This document shows, in pieces, positions 45,582 to 55,822 of a DNA stretch of 64,000 nt. Source of the DNA: Campylobacter lari subsp. concheus (lineage in GTDB: Bacteria; Campylobacterota; Campylobacteria; Campylobacterales; Campylobacteraceae); the NCBI RefSeq assembly GCF_008245025.1, contig NZ_CP043426.1:682001-746000 (forward strand), in the 5' to 3' direction. Within the stretch, counting starts at the first letter, position 1; each line of letters opens with the position of its first letter. The notes beneath the pieces were generated by a model. It was given only the letters and a program-made list of their open reading frames with translations, did not search any database and was not told the origin of the DNA. A program made the translations under genes and the position numbers.

Positions 45582-46800
45582 TGCTTTAAAAGGAATGAAA
45601 GATTTACAAGATGATCAAGCTGCTCTTTATGAAAAAGTAGTAAAAACTTGTGAAGAAGTAGCTAAAAACTATGGTTTTGCTTTTATTAATTGTCCGCATT
45701 TAGAACTTACCAAACTTTTTAAAAGAAGTGTTGGAGAAAGCTCTGATATAGTTGGCAAAGAAATGTATGAATTTGTTGATAAAGCAGGCAATGAAGTGTG
45801 CTTAAGGCCTGAAGGGACAGCTGGGGTGGTAAGATCATATATAGAAGCTAAAATGGATAAGGCTCAAAGTGTTAAAAGATGGTTTTATCATGGCTCTATG
45901 TTTCGCTATGAAAGACCACAAAAAGGAAGATTGCGTGAATTTCATCAATTTGGAGTAGAAAGCTTTGGTATAGCAAGTGTGTATGAGGATGCGAGTATTA
46001 TTTTAATGTTAAATGAAATTTTTAAACGCTTAGAAATTCATACAAGTTTGAAAATTAATTCTTTAGGCTGTAAAGAATGTATGGGTGTGTATAAAGAAAA
46101 ACTCATAGCTTTTTTAAATTCTAAAGAAAGTTTTTGTGAGGATTGCTTAAGAAGAAAAGACTTAAATCCTATTAGAGTGCTTGATTGTAAAAATGATCAT
46201 TGTCAAAGTTTAATCGAAAATGCGCCAAAACTAAGTGAGAATTTATGCCCATGTTGCAAGAAAGATTATGAAAAATTGCAAAAACTTTTAAAAGAAAATG
46301 ATGTTGAGTTTGAGTGTGATGAGAAATTAGTGCGTGGGCTTGATTATTATTCTAAAAGTGCATTTGAGTTTGTTAGTGATGAAATCGGTGCAAAAGCTGC
46401 TGTAGCTGGTGGTGGAAGATATGATAGATTGATTGAATACTTAGATGGTAAAAGTGGCTATGGCGTGGGTTTTGCTATGGGTATAGAAAGGATTATGGCT
46501 ATTTTAGAGCAAAAACAAAGCGTAAAATCAAGAGAAGGAATTTATCTTTGTGCTATGGATGAAGCTTATATAGATACTATTTTTAAATTAGCAAATACTT
46601 TAAGAAAAAAACATAAAGTATATTTAAGCTATGAAGCAAAAAAACTTGCAAAGCATTTAAACCAAGCAGATAATGCTAATGCTAAAATCTTTTTGTGTAT
46701 AGGTGAAGATGAGATACAAAAAGAAGAGATTTTTTATAAAAATTTAGAAAATAAAGATACTAAAAATATAAAATTAGCAAATTTGGAGAATGAGTTATGA
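45574..46800 (+). CDS. hisS: Histidyl-tRNA synthetase
   Basis: A class II synthetase of 408 residues. Motif 2 is RWFYHGSMFRYERPQKGRLREFHQFG spread over ~104-130. The histidine-A signature is RGLDYYSKSAFEFV (~250-263), and motif 3 is GVGFAMGIERIMAIL. The anticodon-binding domain is C-terminal. A cysteine-rich insertion (CKECM, CEDCLRRK, CKNDHCQS, CPCC) around residues 169-230 could bind zinc. Confidence 0.97.
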   Translation: MINALKGMKDLQDDQAALYEKVVKTCEEVAKNYGFAFINCPHLELTKLFKRSVGESSDIVGKEMYEFVDKAGNEVCLRPEGTAGVVRSYIEAKMDKAQSVKRWFYHGSMFRYERPQKGRLREFHQFGVESFGIASVYEDASIILMLNEIFKRLEIHTSLKINSLGCKECMGVYKEKLIAFLNSKESFCEDCLRRKDLNPIRVLDCKNDHCQSLIENAPKLSENLCPCCKKDYEKLQKLLKENDVEFECDEKLVRGLDYYSKSAFEFVSDEIGAKAAVAGGGRYDRLIEYLDGKSGYGVGFAMGIERIMAILEQKQSVKSREGIYLCAMDEAYIDTIFKLANTLRKKHKVYLSYEAKKLAKHLNQADNANAKIFLCIGEDEIQKEEIFYKNLENKDTKNIKLANLENEL

Positions 46801-48626
46801 TTGATTATGGTATTAATATTTGGGGTGCAAATAATTTTATCATCGAAAATGGCAAAGTATGTGTAAATCATGGTAAAAAACCTGCTATTATAGATATAGT
46901 AAATACTTTGCGTGATGATGGTTATAAGGGGCCATTATTGCTTCGTTTTCCTCATTTAATCCATAAGCAAATTGAACAAATTTATGAAAAATTTTCTAAA
47001 GCAAAAAAAGAATTTAACTACAAAGGTTCTTTTAATGCTGTGTATCCTTTAAAAGTCAATCAATATCCAGGTTTTGTAAAAAATTTAGTTAATCTAGGTA
47101 AAGAATATAACTATGGCTTAGAAGCAGGAAGTAAGGCTGAGCTTTTACTAGCTATGGCTTATAACAATGAAGGCGCTCCTATAACAGTTAATGGTTTTAA
47201 AGATAAAGAACTTATAAATATGGGCTTTATAGCGTGTGAAATGGGTCATAATATCACTTTGACTATGGAAGGACTTAATGAGCTTGAAGCGATGATTGAA
47301 ATTGCTAAAAATCGTTTTAAACCAAAGCCAAATATAGGATTAAGGGTGCGTTTGCATTCAGCTGGAGTAGGAATTTGGGCAAAAAGTGGTGGTATAAATT
47401 CAAAATTTGGTTTAACATCTACTGAACTTATTGAAGCAGTAAATCTTTTAAAAGCCAATAAGCTTTTAGATCAATTTACTATGATACATTTTCATTTGGG
47501 TTCGCAAATTACCGAAATTCATCCTTTAAAAAAAGCTCTAAATGAAGCAGGTAATATCTATACTGAGCTTAGAAAAATGGGTGCAAAAAATTTAAAAGCC
47601 ATTAATCTTGGTGGGGGTTTAGCAGTAGAATACTCTCAGTTTAAAAATGAAACAAGTAGAAATTACACCTTAAGTGAGTATGCAAACGATGTTGTGTTTA
47701 TTTTAAAAAGCATAGCAGAACAAAAAAAAGATTTAGAGCCTGATATTTTTATAGAAAGTGGGCGTTTTGTAGCAGCTAATCATGCTGTTTTGGTAGCGCC
47801 TGTTTTAGAACTTTTTTCTCAAGAATACACAGAAAGTAAGCTTTTGTTAAAAGATAAAAACCCAAAACTTATTGATGAACTTTATGATTTGTATAAAAAC
47901 ATTAAAGCTTCTAATGCGCTTGAGTATTTACATGATAGTATTGATCATATGGAGAGTATTTTAACCTTGTTTGATTTAGGTTATGTAGATTTACAAGATC
48001 GCTCTAATAGTGAAATTTTAGTACATTTGATTATGAGAAAAGCTATTTCTTTAGTGGGTGATCAAGCTGATTTATCGAGTTTGCAAAATGAAGTACAAGA
48101 AAAATATTTAGTGAATTTTTCAGTATTTCAGTCTTTACCTGATTTTTGGGGCTTGGAACAAAATTTCCCTATCATGCCACTTGATAGACTCAATAAAAAA
48201 CCTACAAGAAGCGCAAGTATATGGGATATAACTTGTGATAGCGATGGAGAAATTTCTTATTCTAAAGATAATCCTTTGTTTTTACATGATATTGATGTAG
48301 AAGCTGAAGATTATTTTTTAGGATTTTTCTTAGTGGGAGCTTATCAAGAAGTCCTTGGTATGAAGCATAATCTTTTTACACATCCAACCGAAGCTTGTAT
48401 AAGTATTAATGAAAAGGGTTTTGAAGTAGAAAGCGTACTAGAGGCCCAATCTATTTTAGATACCTTAGAAGATCTTGACTATGATATTCATGCAATTATG
48501 GATAATATTAATGAAAAAATTTATGCTTCAAAACTTGTTAATGAAAGTCAAAAAAAGCATATTTTGGGTGAAATTTATTTATTCTTAAACGATAATGGAT
48601 ATTTAAAAAGCATAGGTTCTAAATGA
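46797..48626 (+). CDS. speA: Biosynthetic arginine decarboxylase
   Basis: SpeA decarboxylates arginine to agmatine, the first step of a polyamine route. The PLP-binding lysine is in AVYPLKVNQYP (near residue 83) and the PLP phosphate loop is INLGGGLAVEY near 275. The 609-residue length matches the SpeA family, larger than LysA or NspC. The start overlaps hisS by four bases, and the stop overlaps cysE. Confidence 0.96.
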   Translation: MIDYGINIWGANNFIIENGKVCVNHGKKPAIIDIVNTLRDDGYKGPLLLRFPHLIHKQIEQIYEKFSKAKKEFNYKGSFNAVYPLKVNQYPGFVKNLVNLGKEYNYGLEAGSKAELLLAMAYNNEGAPITVNGFKDKELINMGFIACEMGHNITLTMEGLNELEAMIEIAKNRFKPKPNIGLRVRLHSAGVGIWAKSGGINSKFGLTSTELIEAVNLLKANKLLDQFTMIHFHLGSQITEIHPLKKALNEAGNIYTELRKMGAKNLKAINLGGGLAVEYSQFKNETSRNYTLSEYANDVVFILKSIAEQKKDLEPDIFIESGRFVAANHAVLVAPVLELFSQEYTESKLLLKDKNPKLIDELYDLYKNIKASNALEYLHDSIDHMESILTLFDLGYVDLQDRSNSEILVHLIMRKAISLVGDQADLSSLQNEVQEKYLVNFSVFQSLPDFWGLEQNFPIMPLDRLNKKPTRSASIWDITCDSDGEISYSKDNPLFLHDIDVEAEDYFLGFFLVGAYQEVLGMKHNLFTHPTEACISINEKGFEVESVLEAQSILDTLEDLDYDIHAIMDNINEKIYASKLVNESQKKHILGEIYLFLNDNGYLKSIGSK

Positions 48627-49228
48627 GTATTTTTAAACTAATCAAGGAAGATTTTTCTATGCCAAAGCAAAAAGATCCTGCATATAGATCTTGCGTGGAA
48701 TTAGCTTTTAACTATCCTGGTGTTTGGGCTGTGGTAAATTATCGCTTTGCGCATTTTTTTTACCAAAAAGGGTTTAAAAAAATAGCAAGGATTATTAGTG
48801 GGATTTCGCAGTTTTTTACCGGAGTTGATTTACACCCTGGGGCGCATTTGGGTAGAAGGGTATTTATAGATCATGCAAGTGGGGTTGTGATTGGCGAGAC
48901 TTCTATTATAGGTGATGATGTTTTGATTTATCAAGGTGTTACTTTGGGTGGAACGAGTTTAGATAAAAATACCAAAAGACACCCTACTATAGAAGATGGC
49001 GTAATCATAGGTTCTGGTGCTAAAATTTTAGGTAATATTACCATAGGAAAAAATGCAAAAATAGGCTCAAATGCAGTTGTGTTAAAAGATGTTGGGCCAA
49101 ATTTAACAGCTATTGGCATACCTGCTTATATTAAAGAATATGGTAAGATTGATTATGAACAAAAAATCGCTAAATTAGAAGCAAGACTTGCTATTTTGGA
49201 AGAAAAGCTAAATAAAGAGGACAAATGA
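48623..49228 (+). CDS. cysE: Serine O-acetyltransferase
   Basis: CysE acetylates L-serine for cysteine synthesis. The 201-residue protein shows the short N-terminal helical domain and a left-handed beta-helix of hexapeptide repeats. The catalytic histidine is in DHASGVVIGET and the next repeat has VLIYQGVTLGGTS. The C-terminal stretch KLEARLAILEEKLNKED is a coiled helix. It overlaps its neighbours by four bases on each side. Confidence 0.96.
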   Translation: MSIFKLIKEDFSMPKQKDPAYRSCVELAFNYPGVWAVVNYRFAHFFYQKGFKKIARIISGISQFFTGVDLHPGAHLGRRVFIDHASGVVIGETSIIGDDVLIYQGVTLGGTSLDKNTKRHPTIEDGVIIGSGAKILGNITIGKNAKIGSNAVVLKDVGPNLTAIGIPAYIKEYGKIDYEQKIAKLEARLAILEEKLNKEDK

Positions 49229-50256
49229 TAGCAATTACAGGTGGAGGCACAGGAGGGCATTTAGCTATAGCTAGATGTTTGTTACAAAGTGCAAAAAAAC
49301 AAGACATAGAATGTATTTACATAGGAAGTGAAAATGGCCAAGATAGACTTTGGTTCGAAAATGAAAATAGCTTTTATAAAAAATACTTTCTAAGCTCTCA
49401 AGGCGTTGTTAATAAAAAAGGTTTAGCTAAGATTCAATCGTTTTTGCATATTATAAAACTTGCAAGAAAAACAAAACAAATTTTAAAAGAACATAATATT
49501 AAAGCAGTTTTTAGTGTGGGTGGATATAGCAGTGCTCCAGGCGCTTTTGGTGCTTTAATGGCAAATATCCCACTTTTAATCCATGAGCAAAATTCAAAAA
49601 TGGGAAGTTTAAATTCACTTTTAAAACCTTTTTCTAAAGCTTTTTTTACTGCTTTTGACGATCAAGTTAATAAAACAAATACTTTCTTTTGTCCTTATCC
49701 TATTAGTGAAATTTTTTCACAAAAAGCAAGAGTAAGAAAAGAATTAAAAAATATTATTTTTCTTGGTGGCTCTCAAGGAGCTAAATTTATAAATGATCTT
49801 GCTTTAGAAAATGCCTTATACTTTAAAGAAAAAGGTATAAATATCATTCATCAATGTGGTAAAAATGATTATGAAAGATGTAAAAAAGCTTATAAAGATT
49901 TAAATGTCAATGTAGAGCTTTTTGACTTTGATAAAAACATTATAGATAAAATTTCTAAAGCAGATTTAGCTATATCAAGATCAGGTGCAAGTAGTCTTTT
50001 TGAGCTTAGTGCAAATTTACTTCCTTGTGTTTTCATTCCTTATCCATATGCGGCTAAAAATCATCAGTATTTTAATGCTTTGTATTTAAAAGAGCGTAAT
50101 TTATGTGAAATTTTAACTCAAGAAGAAAAACATAAATTTTTAAACTTAGTGGAAAATTTCTCACTAGAAGAAAAATCTTTAGCCTTGCAAGAATTAAAAA
50201 GTGAAAATGGTGCAGATTTTATGATAGAAAAAGCAAAACAAATGGGGTTTATTTAA
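49225..50256 (+). CDS. murG: MurG lipid II synthase (GlcNAc transferase)
   Basis: MurG adds GlcNAc to lipid I at the inner face of the membrane. The N-terminal loop is TGGGTGGHLAIA (residues 4-15). The second glycine loop FLGGSQGAKF is near residue 175 and the acceptor region SRSGASSLFELSA near 250. At 343 residues it is a normal length. Its stop overlaps the convergent yggS gene by eight bases with no terminator between them. Confidence 0.97.
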   Translation: MIAITGGGTGGHLAIARCLLQSAKKQDIECIYIGSENGQDRLWFENENSFYKKYFLSSQGVVNKKGLAKIQSFLHIIKLARKTKQILKEHNIKAVFSVGGYSSAPGAFGALMANIPLLIHEQNSKMGSLNSLLKPFSKAFFTAFDDQVNKTNTFFCPYPISEIFSQKARVRKELKNIIFLGGSQGAKFINDLALENALYFKEKGINIIHQCGKNDYERCKKAYKDLNVNVELFDFDKNIIDKISKADLAISRSGASSLFELSANLLPCVFIPYPYAAKNHQYFNALYLKERNLCEILTQEEKHKFLNLVENFSLEEKSLALQELKSENGADFMIEKAKQMGFI

Positions 50257-50866
50257 ATAGAATACTCCCTAAACGCACCATATTTGAGCCACATTTTATA
50301 GCTAGCTCAAAATCCCCACTCATACCCATAGAGCAAATTTTTGCCCCGTGTTTTTGTAAATTTTCATAGATTTTAAAAGTTTGCTCAAAGCTTTCTTGAA
50401 CTTTTTCCTCATCCATAGAACCTATACACATAATGCCTACTAGATTTAAATTTTTACACTCTTCTTGTATTTGCAAATACTCTTCTATGGCCTTATTTTG
50501 TTCTATGCCACTTTTAGAACTTTCATTAGCAGTATTAATTTCTAATAAAGCATCTAATTTATAATCAAGTCTTTTATCTACAGCTTTGGCGATTTTTAAG
50601 CCATTGCAAGATTGCCAAAGTAATGGGTTTTGTTTGATTAAAAGATTAATTTTATTACTTTGAAGATTACCTATAAAATGCCATTTGATTTCTAAATCTT
50701 GAAGTTTTTCTTTTTTTAAAGCCAAAGCTTGGACTTGATTTTCTCCAAACTCTATAACACCTTGTTTAAAAAGCTCTCGAATTTGTTCATCTTGAACATA
50801 CTTGCTAGCTGCTACTAAACGCACATTTTGTTTTATGGTTTTTTCAAAAATACTTTCTAAATTCAT
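50249..50866 (-). CDS. YggS-family PLP homeostasis protein
   Basis: A 205-residue single-domain alanine racemase N-terminal-type barrel. The PLP lysine is in LVAASKYVQDEQIR (near residue 22). The family stretches FGENQVQ, WHFIGNLQSNK and GMSGDFELAIKCGSNMVRLG are all present. Members keep PLP levels steady and have no known enzymatic activity. It starts six bases downstream of the rpoN stop. Confidence 0.95.
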   Translation of the reverse strand: MNLESIFEKTIKQNVRLVAASKYVQDEQIRELFKQGVIEFGENQVQALALKKEKLQDLEIKWHFIGNLQSNKINLLIKQNPLLWQSCNGLKIAKAVDKRLDYKLDALLEINTANESSKSGIEQNKAIEEYLQIQEECKNLNLVGIMCIGSMDEEKVQESFEQTFKIYENLQKHGAKICSMGMSGDFELAIKCGSNMVRLGSILFK

Positions 50867-50872
50867 CTTTTC

Positions 50873-52120
50873 CTACATCAATTCATATAATTTTTTACGC
50901 TCACTTGAGCTTCCTATACCAAGTTGCATACGATATTTAGTGATAGTTCTACGCCCTAGTTGTACACTTGGGAATTCTTTTTGAGTGAGTTCAAGAATTT
51001 TTAAATCACTCAAAGGCTTTTTGGGATTTTCTTTTTTAATTAAGTTACTAAGAAAATCTTTAATTGTTGCATTAGAAGTTTCACCATCATCAACTGCGGT
51101 GGTAAAGAAAGATTTTAAAGGTATTAAGCCTCTATCACAACTTAAGTATTTGTTTGCAATTGCTCTTGAGATAGTTGAAGCATTTCTTTCAAGATCTTGT
51201 GCTAAATCTTTAAGCTGCATGGGTTTGATATCCCCGCCCATGAAAAAATCATATTGATATTCTATAATCATAAGTCCTAGTTTATAAAGGGTAGCTTTAC
51301 GCATGGCTAGTGCATCGATTAAATTTTTAGCATCTTTCAAATAAGCGCTTAAAAACTCATGATCTAAACCATCTGTTTCAAAAGCAATTTCAGGGTAATA
51401 ATCATCATTGATTTTAATTTTAATTTCACCATTTTCTTGATAAATAAATATATCAGGAATGATTTCCATACTCTCTTCAAAATACTCCAAAAAAGGCGGA
51501 ATGGAGATTTTTTTAATTATCGCTATAGCCTTTTTATACAAAGGATCTTTGATAAAATCTTTTGCATTTTCTAAATTTAAAATTAGCATTTTACAAAATT
51601 CATAAAGCTCATCATCTAAGTCAAAATGCTCTAATGCAAAAATAAAAGCTTCTTGATTATCTTTTGCCCCTACCCCAACGGGATCAAGGTATTTAAATCT
51701 TTGTCTGATTTTTTCTACTTCTAAAGGATCAAATTCACCTAAAATTTCCTCATCATACTCAAAATAACCTTCATGGTTTAAACATTCTATGATTTTTTCA
51801 GCAATGGTTTGGGATTTTTTAGTAGGAAAAAATGGTGGTATGATTTGCTCGCTTAAAAGTTCATATACATTTTTTACTTCCAAGCTTTTTGCGTCAATCA
51901 TTTGCGTGGTGGTATTTTTACTAAAATATTCTTGATAATATTTGTTTTGATTGCTTGTAATACTTGAGTTTTCTTTGATCTCTATAAAAGGATTTTCTTT
52001 AGCAAATTCATCTAAGCTTTCTTTTAGATCTTCAATATTAGCTTGCAATATAGGAAGCCAAGATCTTAAGGTTTGCGATAGTTTTGCTTTTTGTGTTATA
52101 GAGGTTTTTTGTTTAAGCAT
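50873..52120 (-). CDS. rpoN: RNA polymerase sigma54 factor
   Basis: The sigma factor for rod and hook genes in Campylobacter, driven there by FlgS/FlgR. The 415-residue protein has the activator-interacting region I (QTLRSWLPILQANIEDLKE, residues ~17-35), an acidic region II, and a C-terminal RpoN box GRRTITKYRM near residue 395 that reads the -24 element. Its start overlaps the lptB stop by one base. A matching promoter lies in this window at 43059-43077. Confidence 0.97.
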   Translation of the reverse strand: MLKQKTSITQKAKLSQTLRSWLPILQANIEDLKESLDEFAKENPFIEIKENSSITSNQNKYYQEYFSKNTTTQMIDAKSLEVKNVYELLSEQIIPPFFPTKKSQTIAEKIIECLNHEGYFEYDEEILGEFDPLEVEKIRQRFKYLDPVGVGAKDNQEAFIFALEHFDLDDELYEFCKMLILNLENAKDFIKDPLYKKAIAIIKKISIPPFLEYFEESMEIIPDIFIYQENGEIKIKINDDYYPEIAFETDGLDHEFLSAYLKDAKNLIDALAMRKATLYKLGLMIIEYQYDFFMGGDIKPMQLKDLAQDLERNASTISRAIANKYLSCDRGLIPLKSFFTTAVDDGETSNATIKDFLSNLIKKENPKKPLSDLKILELTQKEFPSVQLGRRTITKYRMQLGIGSSSERKKLYELM

Positions 52121-52845
52121 TATTCAAGTCTAAACTCACTTCCAAGATAGTATTTTTTAACATCTTCATTATGTGCAATTTCATTAGCATTGCCACTAGC
52201 TAGCAACCTTCCGCTTTTAATTACATAAGCTCTATCGCAAATTGCTAGAGTTTCTCTTACATTATGATCAGTGATTAAAACACCTATATTCATAGCTTTT
52301 AAGTCATTAATCAAGCTTTGAATTTCACTCACTGCGATAGGATCAACCCCGGCAAATGGTTCATCAAGAAGTAAAAATTTAGGATCACACATAAGTGATC
52401 TTGCTATCTCACAACGCCTTCTTTCACCCCCGCTTAAACTCATACCTTTTCTATGTCTAATAGGTTCTATGCTAAGTAATTCTAGCATTTGCTCTATCTT
52501 TTGTTCTAATAAATTTTTATCTTTATATATTACTTGGGCGGCTAAAAGTAAATTTTCTTCTACACTTAAATCTTTGAAAACACTACTTTCTTGAGGTAAA
52601 TATCCAATGCCAAGCTTTGCTCTTTTGTTAAGCGGTTCTTTTGTAATATCTTGTGAGTCTAAAAACACTTGTCCACTTGTTGGTAAAATAAGCCCACATA
52701 TCATATAAAAACTTGTAGTTTTTCCTGCCCCATTAGGCCCTAAAAGCCCTACAACTTCCCCGCTTTGTACTTCTAGTGAAACATCGTGTATGATTTTTGT
52801 TTTTTTAATGATTTTTTCTAAATTTCTAGCTTCTAGCTTACTCAT
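52120..52845 (-). CDS. lptB: LPS/LOS export ATPase LptB
   Basis: The ATPase of the LptBFGC complex that moves lipooligosaccharide to the outer membrane. The 241 residues have Walker [14 protein letters not shown] (residues ~35-47), the Q-loop [10 protein letters not shown], the signature [13 protein letters not shown] and Walker [13 protein letters not shown]. The rpoN neighbour downstream is common in Gram-negative bacteria. It overlaps tsaE by eight bases. Confidence 0.96.
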   Translation of the reverse strand: MSKLEARNLEKIIKKTKIIHDVSLEVQSGEVVGLLGPNGAGKTTSFYMICGLILPTSGQVFLDSQDITKEPLNKRAKLGIGYLPQESSVFKDLSVEENLLLAAQVIYKDKNLLEQKIEQMLELLSIEPIRHRKGMSLSGGERRRCEIARSLMCDPKFLLLDEPFAGVDPIAVSEIQSLINDLKAMNIGVLITDHNVRETLAICDRAYVIKSGRLLASGNANEIAHNEDVKKYYLGSEFRLE

Positions 52846-53245
52846 GTATTATATACTTTCTTTTATTTTCATAAGGAATGATTTGTAAAATTATATTAAA
52901 AATTTGATATTTATCTAAGTATTTTTTTAACTTTTCATCACCCCACTCTACCAAATGCAAACCCTCTTCAAAAAAATTTTCAATCAAACCATTTTTTAAA
53001 AGTCCATCAAAACCTTCTTGATAAATATCATAATGATACATTTTACCTTGTTGAAAACCATACTCTTGCATGATAGAAAATGTAGGAGAATTAAGCGTTT
53101 TTTCTACCCCAAGAAATTGAGCATAATTTTGAACCAAAGTAGTTTTACCACTGGCTAAATCCCCTTGAAGTAAAATAACTCCATTTTTAGGTAAAATTTC
53201 ACAAAGCTTATAAAGCTCATTTTGACTTAAAATCATTTCTTTCAT
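52838..53245 (-). CDS. tsaE: tRNA t6A ATPase subunit TsaE
   Basis: TsaE supports the TsaBD complex in making N6-threonylcarbamoyladenosine at tRNA position 37, the substrate of the MtaB-type enzyme at 4570. The Walker A is [14 protein letters not shown] (residues ~27-40). Family stretches [11 protein letters not shown] and the Walker B-like HLVEWGDE follow. 135 residues is normal length. It overlaps its neighbours by 8 and 4 bases. Confidence 0.95.
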   Translation of the reverse strand: MKEMILSQNELYKLCEILPKNGVILLQGDLASGKTTLVQNYAQFLGVEKTLNSPTFSIMQEYGFQQGKMYHYDIYQEGFDGLLKNGLIENFFEEGLHLVEWGDEKLKKYLDKYQIFNIILQIIPYENKRKYIIHE

Positions 53246-53490
53246 TGAATTTTTATCACATATTTTTCTTGCATAGCTTTTGGTATGCTTTTGGTTGTTG
53301 GTATGTCTAAAACTTTATAGATATTAGTATATTCTATAAATTTAATGCTTATTTCATCACCAATTTTTACTTCTTTACTAGCTTTAACCACTTGATTGTT
53401 TATACTTACTACGCCACTTTTGCACATATCCTCTGAAATAGCACGACGCTTAGTAATGTTAACTACATTTAAAAACTTATCTATTCTCAT
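53242..53490 (-). CDS. S4-domain RNA-binding protein
   Basis: An 82-residue protein made of one S4 fold: MRIDKFLNVVNITKRRAISE, then CKSGVVSINNQVVKASKEVKIGDEISI split over residues 23-49. It resembles HslR/RqcP-type small S4 proteins. Those bind ribosomes or stalled 50S subunits. The exact role here is not known. It is the first gene of the S4-tsaE-lptB-rpoN-yggS run. Confidence 0.85.
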   Translation of the reverse strand: MRIDKFLNVVNITKRRAISEDMCKSGVVSINNQVVKASKEVKIGDEISIKFIEYTNIYKVLDIPTTKSIPKAMQEKYVIKIQ

Positions 53491-53603
53491 AAAAATATTT
53501 TATCAAAAAATACAAGAAAATGTTATAAAATGTTTAAGTATTTTACATTATATTAAGCTAAATTCGTTAAATTTTAAAATTATTTTTACAAAGAGGAAAG
53601 ACA

Positions 53604-54824
53604 ATGAAAAAAGATATCAAAAAAGTGGTTTTAGCATATTCTGGTGGACTTGATACAAGTATAATTTTAAAATGGTTGCAAGATGAGTATAAATGTGAAG
53701 TGGTAACTTTCACAGCAGATATTGGACAAGGTGAAGAGCTTGAGCCTGCTAGAAAAAAAGCACTTTCTTTGGGTGTAAAAGAAGAAAATATTTTTATTCA
53801 AGATCTAAAAGATGAATTTGTAAAAGATTATGTATTTCCTATGTTTAGAGCAAATGCTATCTATGAAGGAGAATATTTACTAGGTACAAGTATAGCAAGA
53901 CCTTTGATAGCAAAAGCTTTAGTAGAAATAGCAAATAAAACAAAAGCAGATGCTATTAGCCATGGGGCAACAGGTAAAGGAAATGATCAAGTGCGTTTTG
54001 AATTAGGTGCTTTGGCGCTAAATCCAAATTTAGCCATCATTGCTCCTTGGAGAGAATGGGATTTAAATAGCCGTGAAAAACTCTTAGCTTATGCGCAAAA
54101 ACATGGCATTGATATAGCTAAAAAGCCAGGTAAGTCACCTTATTCTATGGATGCAAATTTATTGCATATTTCTTATGAAGGTTTAGTGCTTGAAGATCCT
54201 GCGGCTAAACCCGAAGCAGATATGTGGCGTTGGGTGAAAGATTTAAAAGAAACTCCAAATGAAAGCGAAGTGATAGAGCTTGAGTTTAGCAAAGGCGATT
54301 TGTGTGCTATTAATGGAGAAAAAATGTCTCCTGCGCAGCTTTTAGCAAAACTTAACGAGCTTGGTGCAAAACATGGTATAGGTCGTCTTGATATTGTTGA
54401 AAATCGCTATGTGGGTATGAAAAGTAGAGGTTGTTATGAAACTCCAGGTGGAAGTATACTTTTAAAAGCACACCGTGCTATCGAAAGTATCACTCTTGAT
54501 AGAGAAGCAGCACATTTAAAAGATGAATTGATGCCAAAATATGCAAGTTTAATTTATAATGGTTATTGGTTCTCACCTGAAAGATTAATGCTTCAAGCCT
54601 TAATTGATGAGTCACAAAAATACGTTAATGGTAAAGTTAAACTTGAATTATACAAAGGTAATGTAATGGTAATAGGCAGAGAAAGTGCGAATGATAGCTT
54701 ATTTAGTGAGGCTTATTGTACTTTCGAAGAAGATGCTGTGTATGATCAAAAAGATGCAGCAGGTTTTATAAGATTAAATGCTTTAAGATTTATCATTGCA
54801 GGTAAAAATGGAAGAAAATTTTAG
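53604..54824 (+). CDS. argG: Argininosuccinate synthase
   Basis: ArgG joins citrulline and aspartate with ATP. The 406-residue protein starts with the PP-loop [16 protein letters not shown] (residues 9-24). Further family signatures are [15 protein letters not shown], near residue 115, and [15 protein letters not shown]. The ribosome site GAGGAAAG precedes the ATG. No promoter stands out in the 113-bp gap before it. It heads the run to 59509. Confidence 0.98.
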   Translation: MKKDIKKVVLAYSGGLDTSIILKWLQDEYKCEVVTFTADIGQGEELEPARKKALSLGVKEENIFIQDLKDEFVKDYVFPMFRANAIYEGEYLLGTSIARPLIAKALVEIANKTKADAISHGATGKGNDQVRFELGALALNPNLAIIAPWREWDLNSREKLLAYAQKHGIDIAKKPGKSPYSMDANLLHISYEGLVLEDPAAKPEADMWRWVKDLKETPNESEVIELEFSKGDLCAINGEKMSPAQLLAKLNELGAKHGIGRLDIVENRYVGMKSRGCYETPGGSILLKAHRAIESITLDREAAHLKDELMPKYASLIYNGYWFSPERLMLQALIDESQKYVNGKVKLELYKGNVMVIGRESANDSLFSEAYCTFEEDAVYDQKDAAGFIRLNALRFIIAGKNGRKF

Positions 54825-54836
54825 AAAAGGAAAACA

Positions 54837-55280
54837 ATGAAAGTATTATTGATTAAAGATGTAAAAAGCTTAGGAAAAGCAGGAGAAATTAAAGAAGTAA
54901 AAGATGGATATGGACAAAATTTTTTAATTGCTAAAGGTTTTGCTAAAGCTGCTACACATGAAGTTTTGAAACAATATGAAGCAGAGCAAAAGAAAAAGGC
55001 AGAAAATTTAAGATTTGAGCTTGCAAATTTGGAAAAATTAAAAGAAGAATTATCTAAAATCACTATTTGTATAGCTAAGCCTGTAGGAGCCAATGGAAGC
55101 TTGTTTGGTGGAGTTACTAAAGATGAAATTGCACATGCGCTAAAGGATCAAAAAGGCATAGAGCTTGATAAAAAAAGCTTAGAATGTGATACTATAAAAG
55201 AGCTTGGTGTGCATGAAATTTCAGCAAAATTAGGCCATGCAATTCATGCTGTATTTAAGCTAGAAGTTAAAGGAGAATAA
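54837..55280 (+). CDS. rplI: 50S ribosomal protein L9
   Basis: The 147-residue protein has the L9 N-domain ([20 protein letters not shown], then [13 protein letters not shown]), a charged connecting helix (residues ~45-75) and the C-domain with [11 protein letters not shown]. It begins 12 bases after argG with AAAAGGA in between, and overlaps hslV by one base. Confidence 0.98.
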   Translation: MKVLLIKDVKSLGKAGEIKEVKDGYGQNFLIAKGFAKAATHEVLKQYEAEQKKKAENLRFELANLEKLKEELSKITICIAKPVGANGSLFGGVTKDEIAHALKDQKGIELDKKSLECDTIKELGVHEISAKLGHAIHAVFKLEVKGE

Positions 55281-55822
55281 TGTTTCACGCAACTACAATT
55301 TTAGCTTATAAAGGCAAAAATAAGTCTGTAATTGGCGGAGATGGACAAGTAAGTTTTGGAAACACTGTTTTAAAAAATAATGCGGTTAAAATTAGAAAAT
55401 TAAATAATGGAAAAGTGTTAGCAGGCTTTGCAGGAAGCACTGCTGATGCTTTTAATCTTTTTGATATGTTTGAAAAACTACTTTCTAGTTCTAAGGGTGA
55501 TTTGCTAAAAGCTGCAATAGATTTTTCAAAAGAATGGCGTAAGGATAAATACTTAAGAAAACTTGAAGCAATGATGCTAGTATTAGATAGAAATCATATA
55601 TTTTTACTTTCAGGAACTGGAGATGTGGTTGAGCCTGAAGATGGCGCTATAGCAGCTATTGGTAGTGGTGGCAATTATGCACTTTCTGCTGCAAGAGCTT
55701 TAGCTAAGCATTCAAATTTAGATGAGGAGGAATTAGTCAAAGAAAGTTTGCAAATAGCTGGTGAAATTTGTATTTATACCAATACAAATATTAAAACTTA
55801 TGTAATTGAGGATGATAAATGA
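55280..55822 (+). CDS. hslV: HslV peptidase subunit
   Basis: HslV forms the proteolytic chamber of the HslUV complex. The 180 residues align with the family from [26 protein letters not shown]. The catalytic N-terminal threonine would be T5, so the predicted propeptide is four residues (MFHA) rather than a single methionine. It overlaps both rplI (TAATG) and hslU (ATGA). Confidence 0.96.
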   Translation: MFHATTILAYKGKNKSVIGGDGQVSFGNTVLKNNAVKIRKLNNGKVLAGFAGSTADAFNLFDMFEKLLSSSKGDLLKAAIDFSKEWRKDKYLRKLEAMMLVLDRNHIFLLSGTGDVVEPEDGAIAAIGSGGNYALSAARALAKHSNLDEEELVKESLQIAGEICIYTNTNIKTYVIEDDK

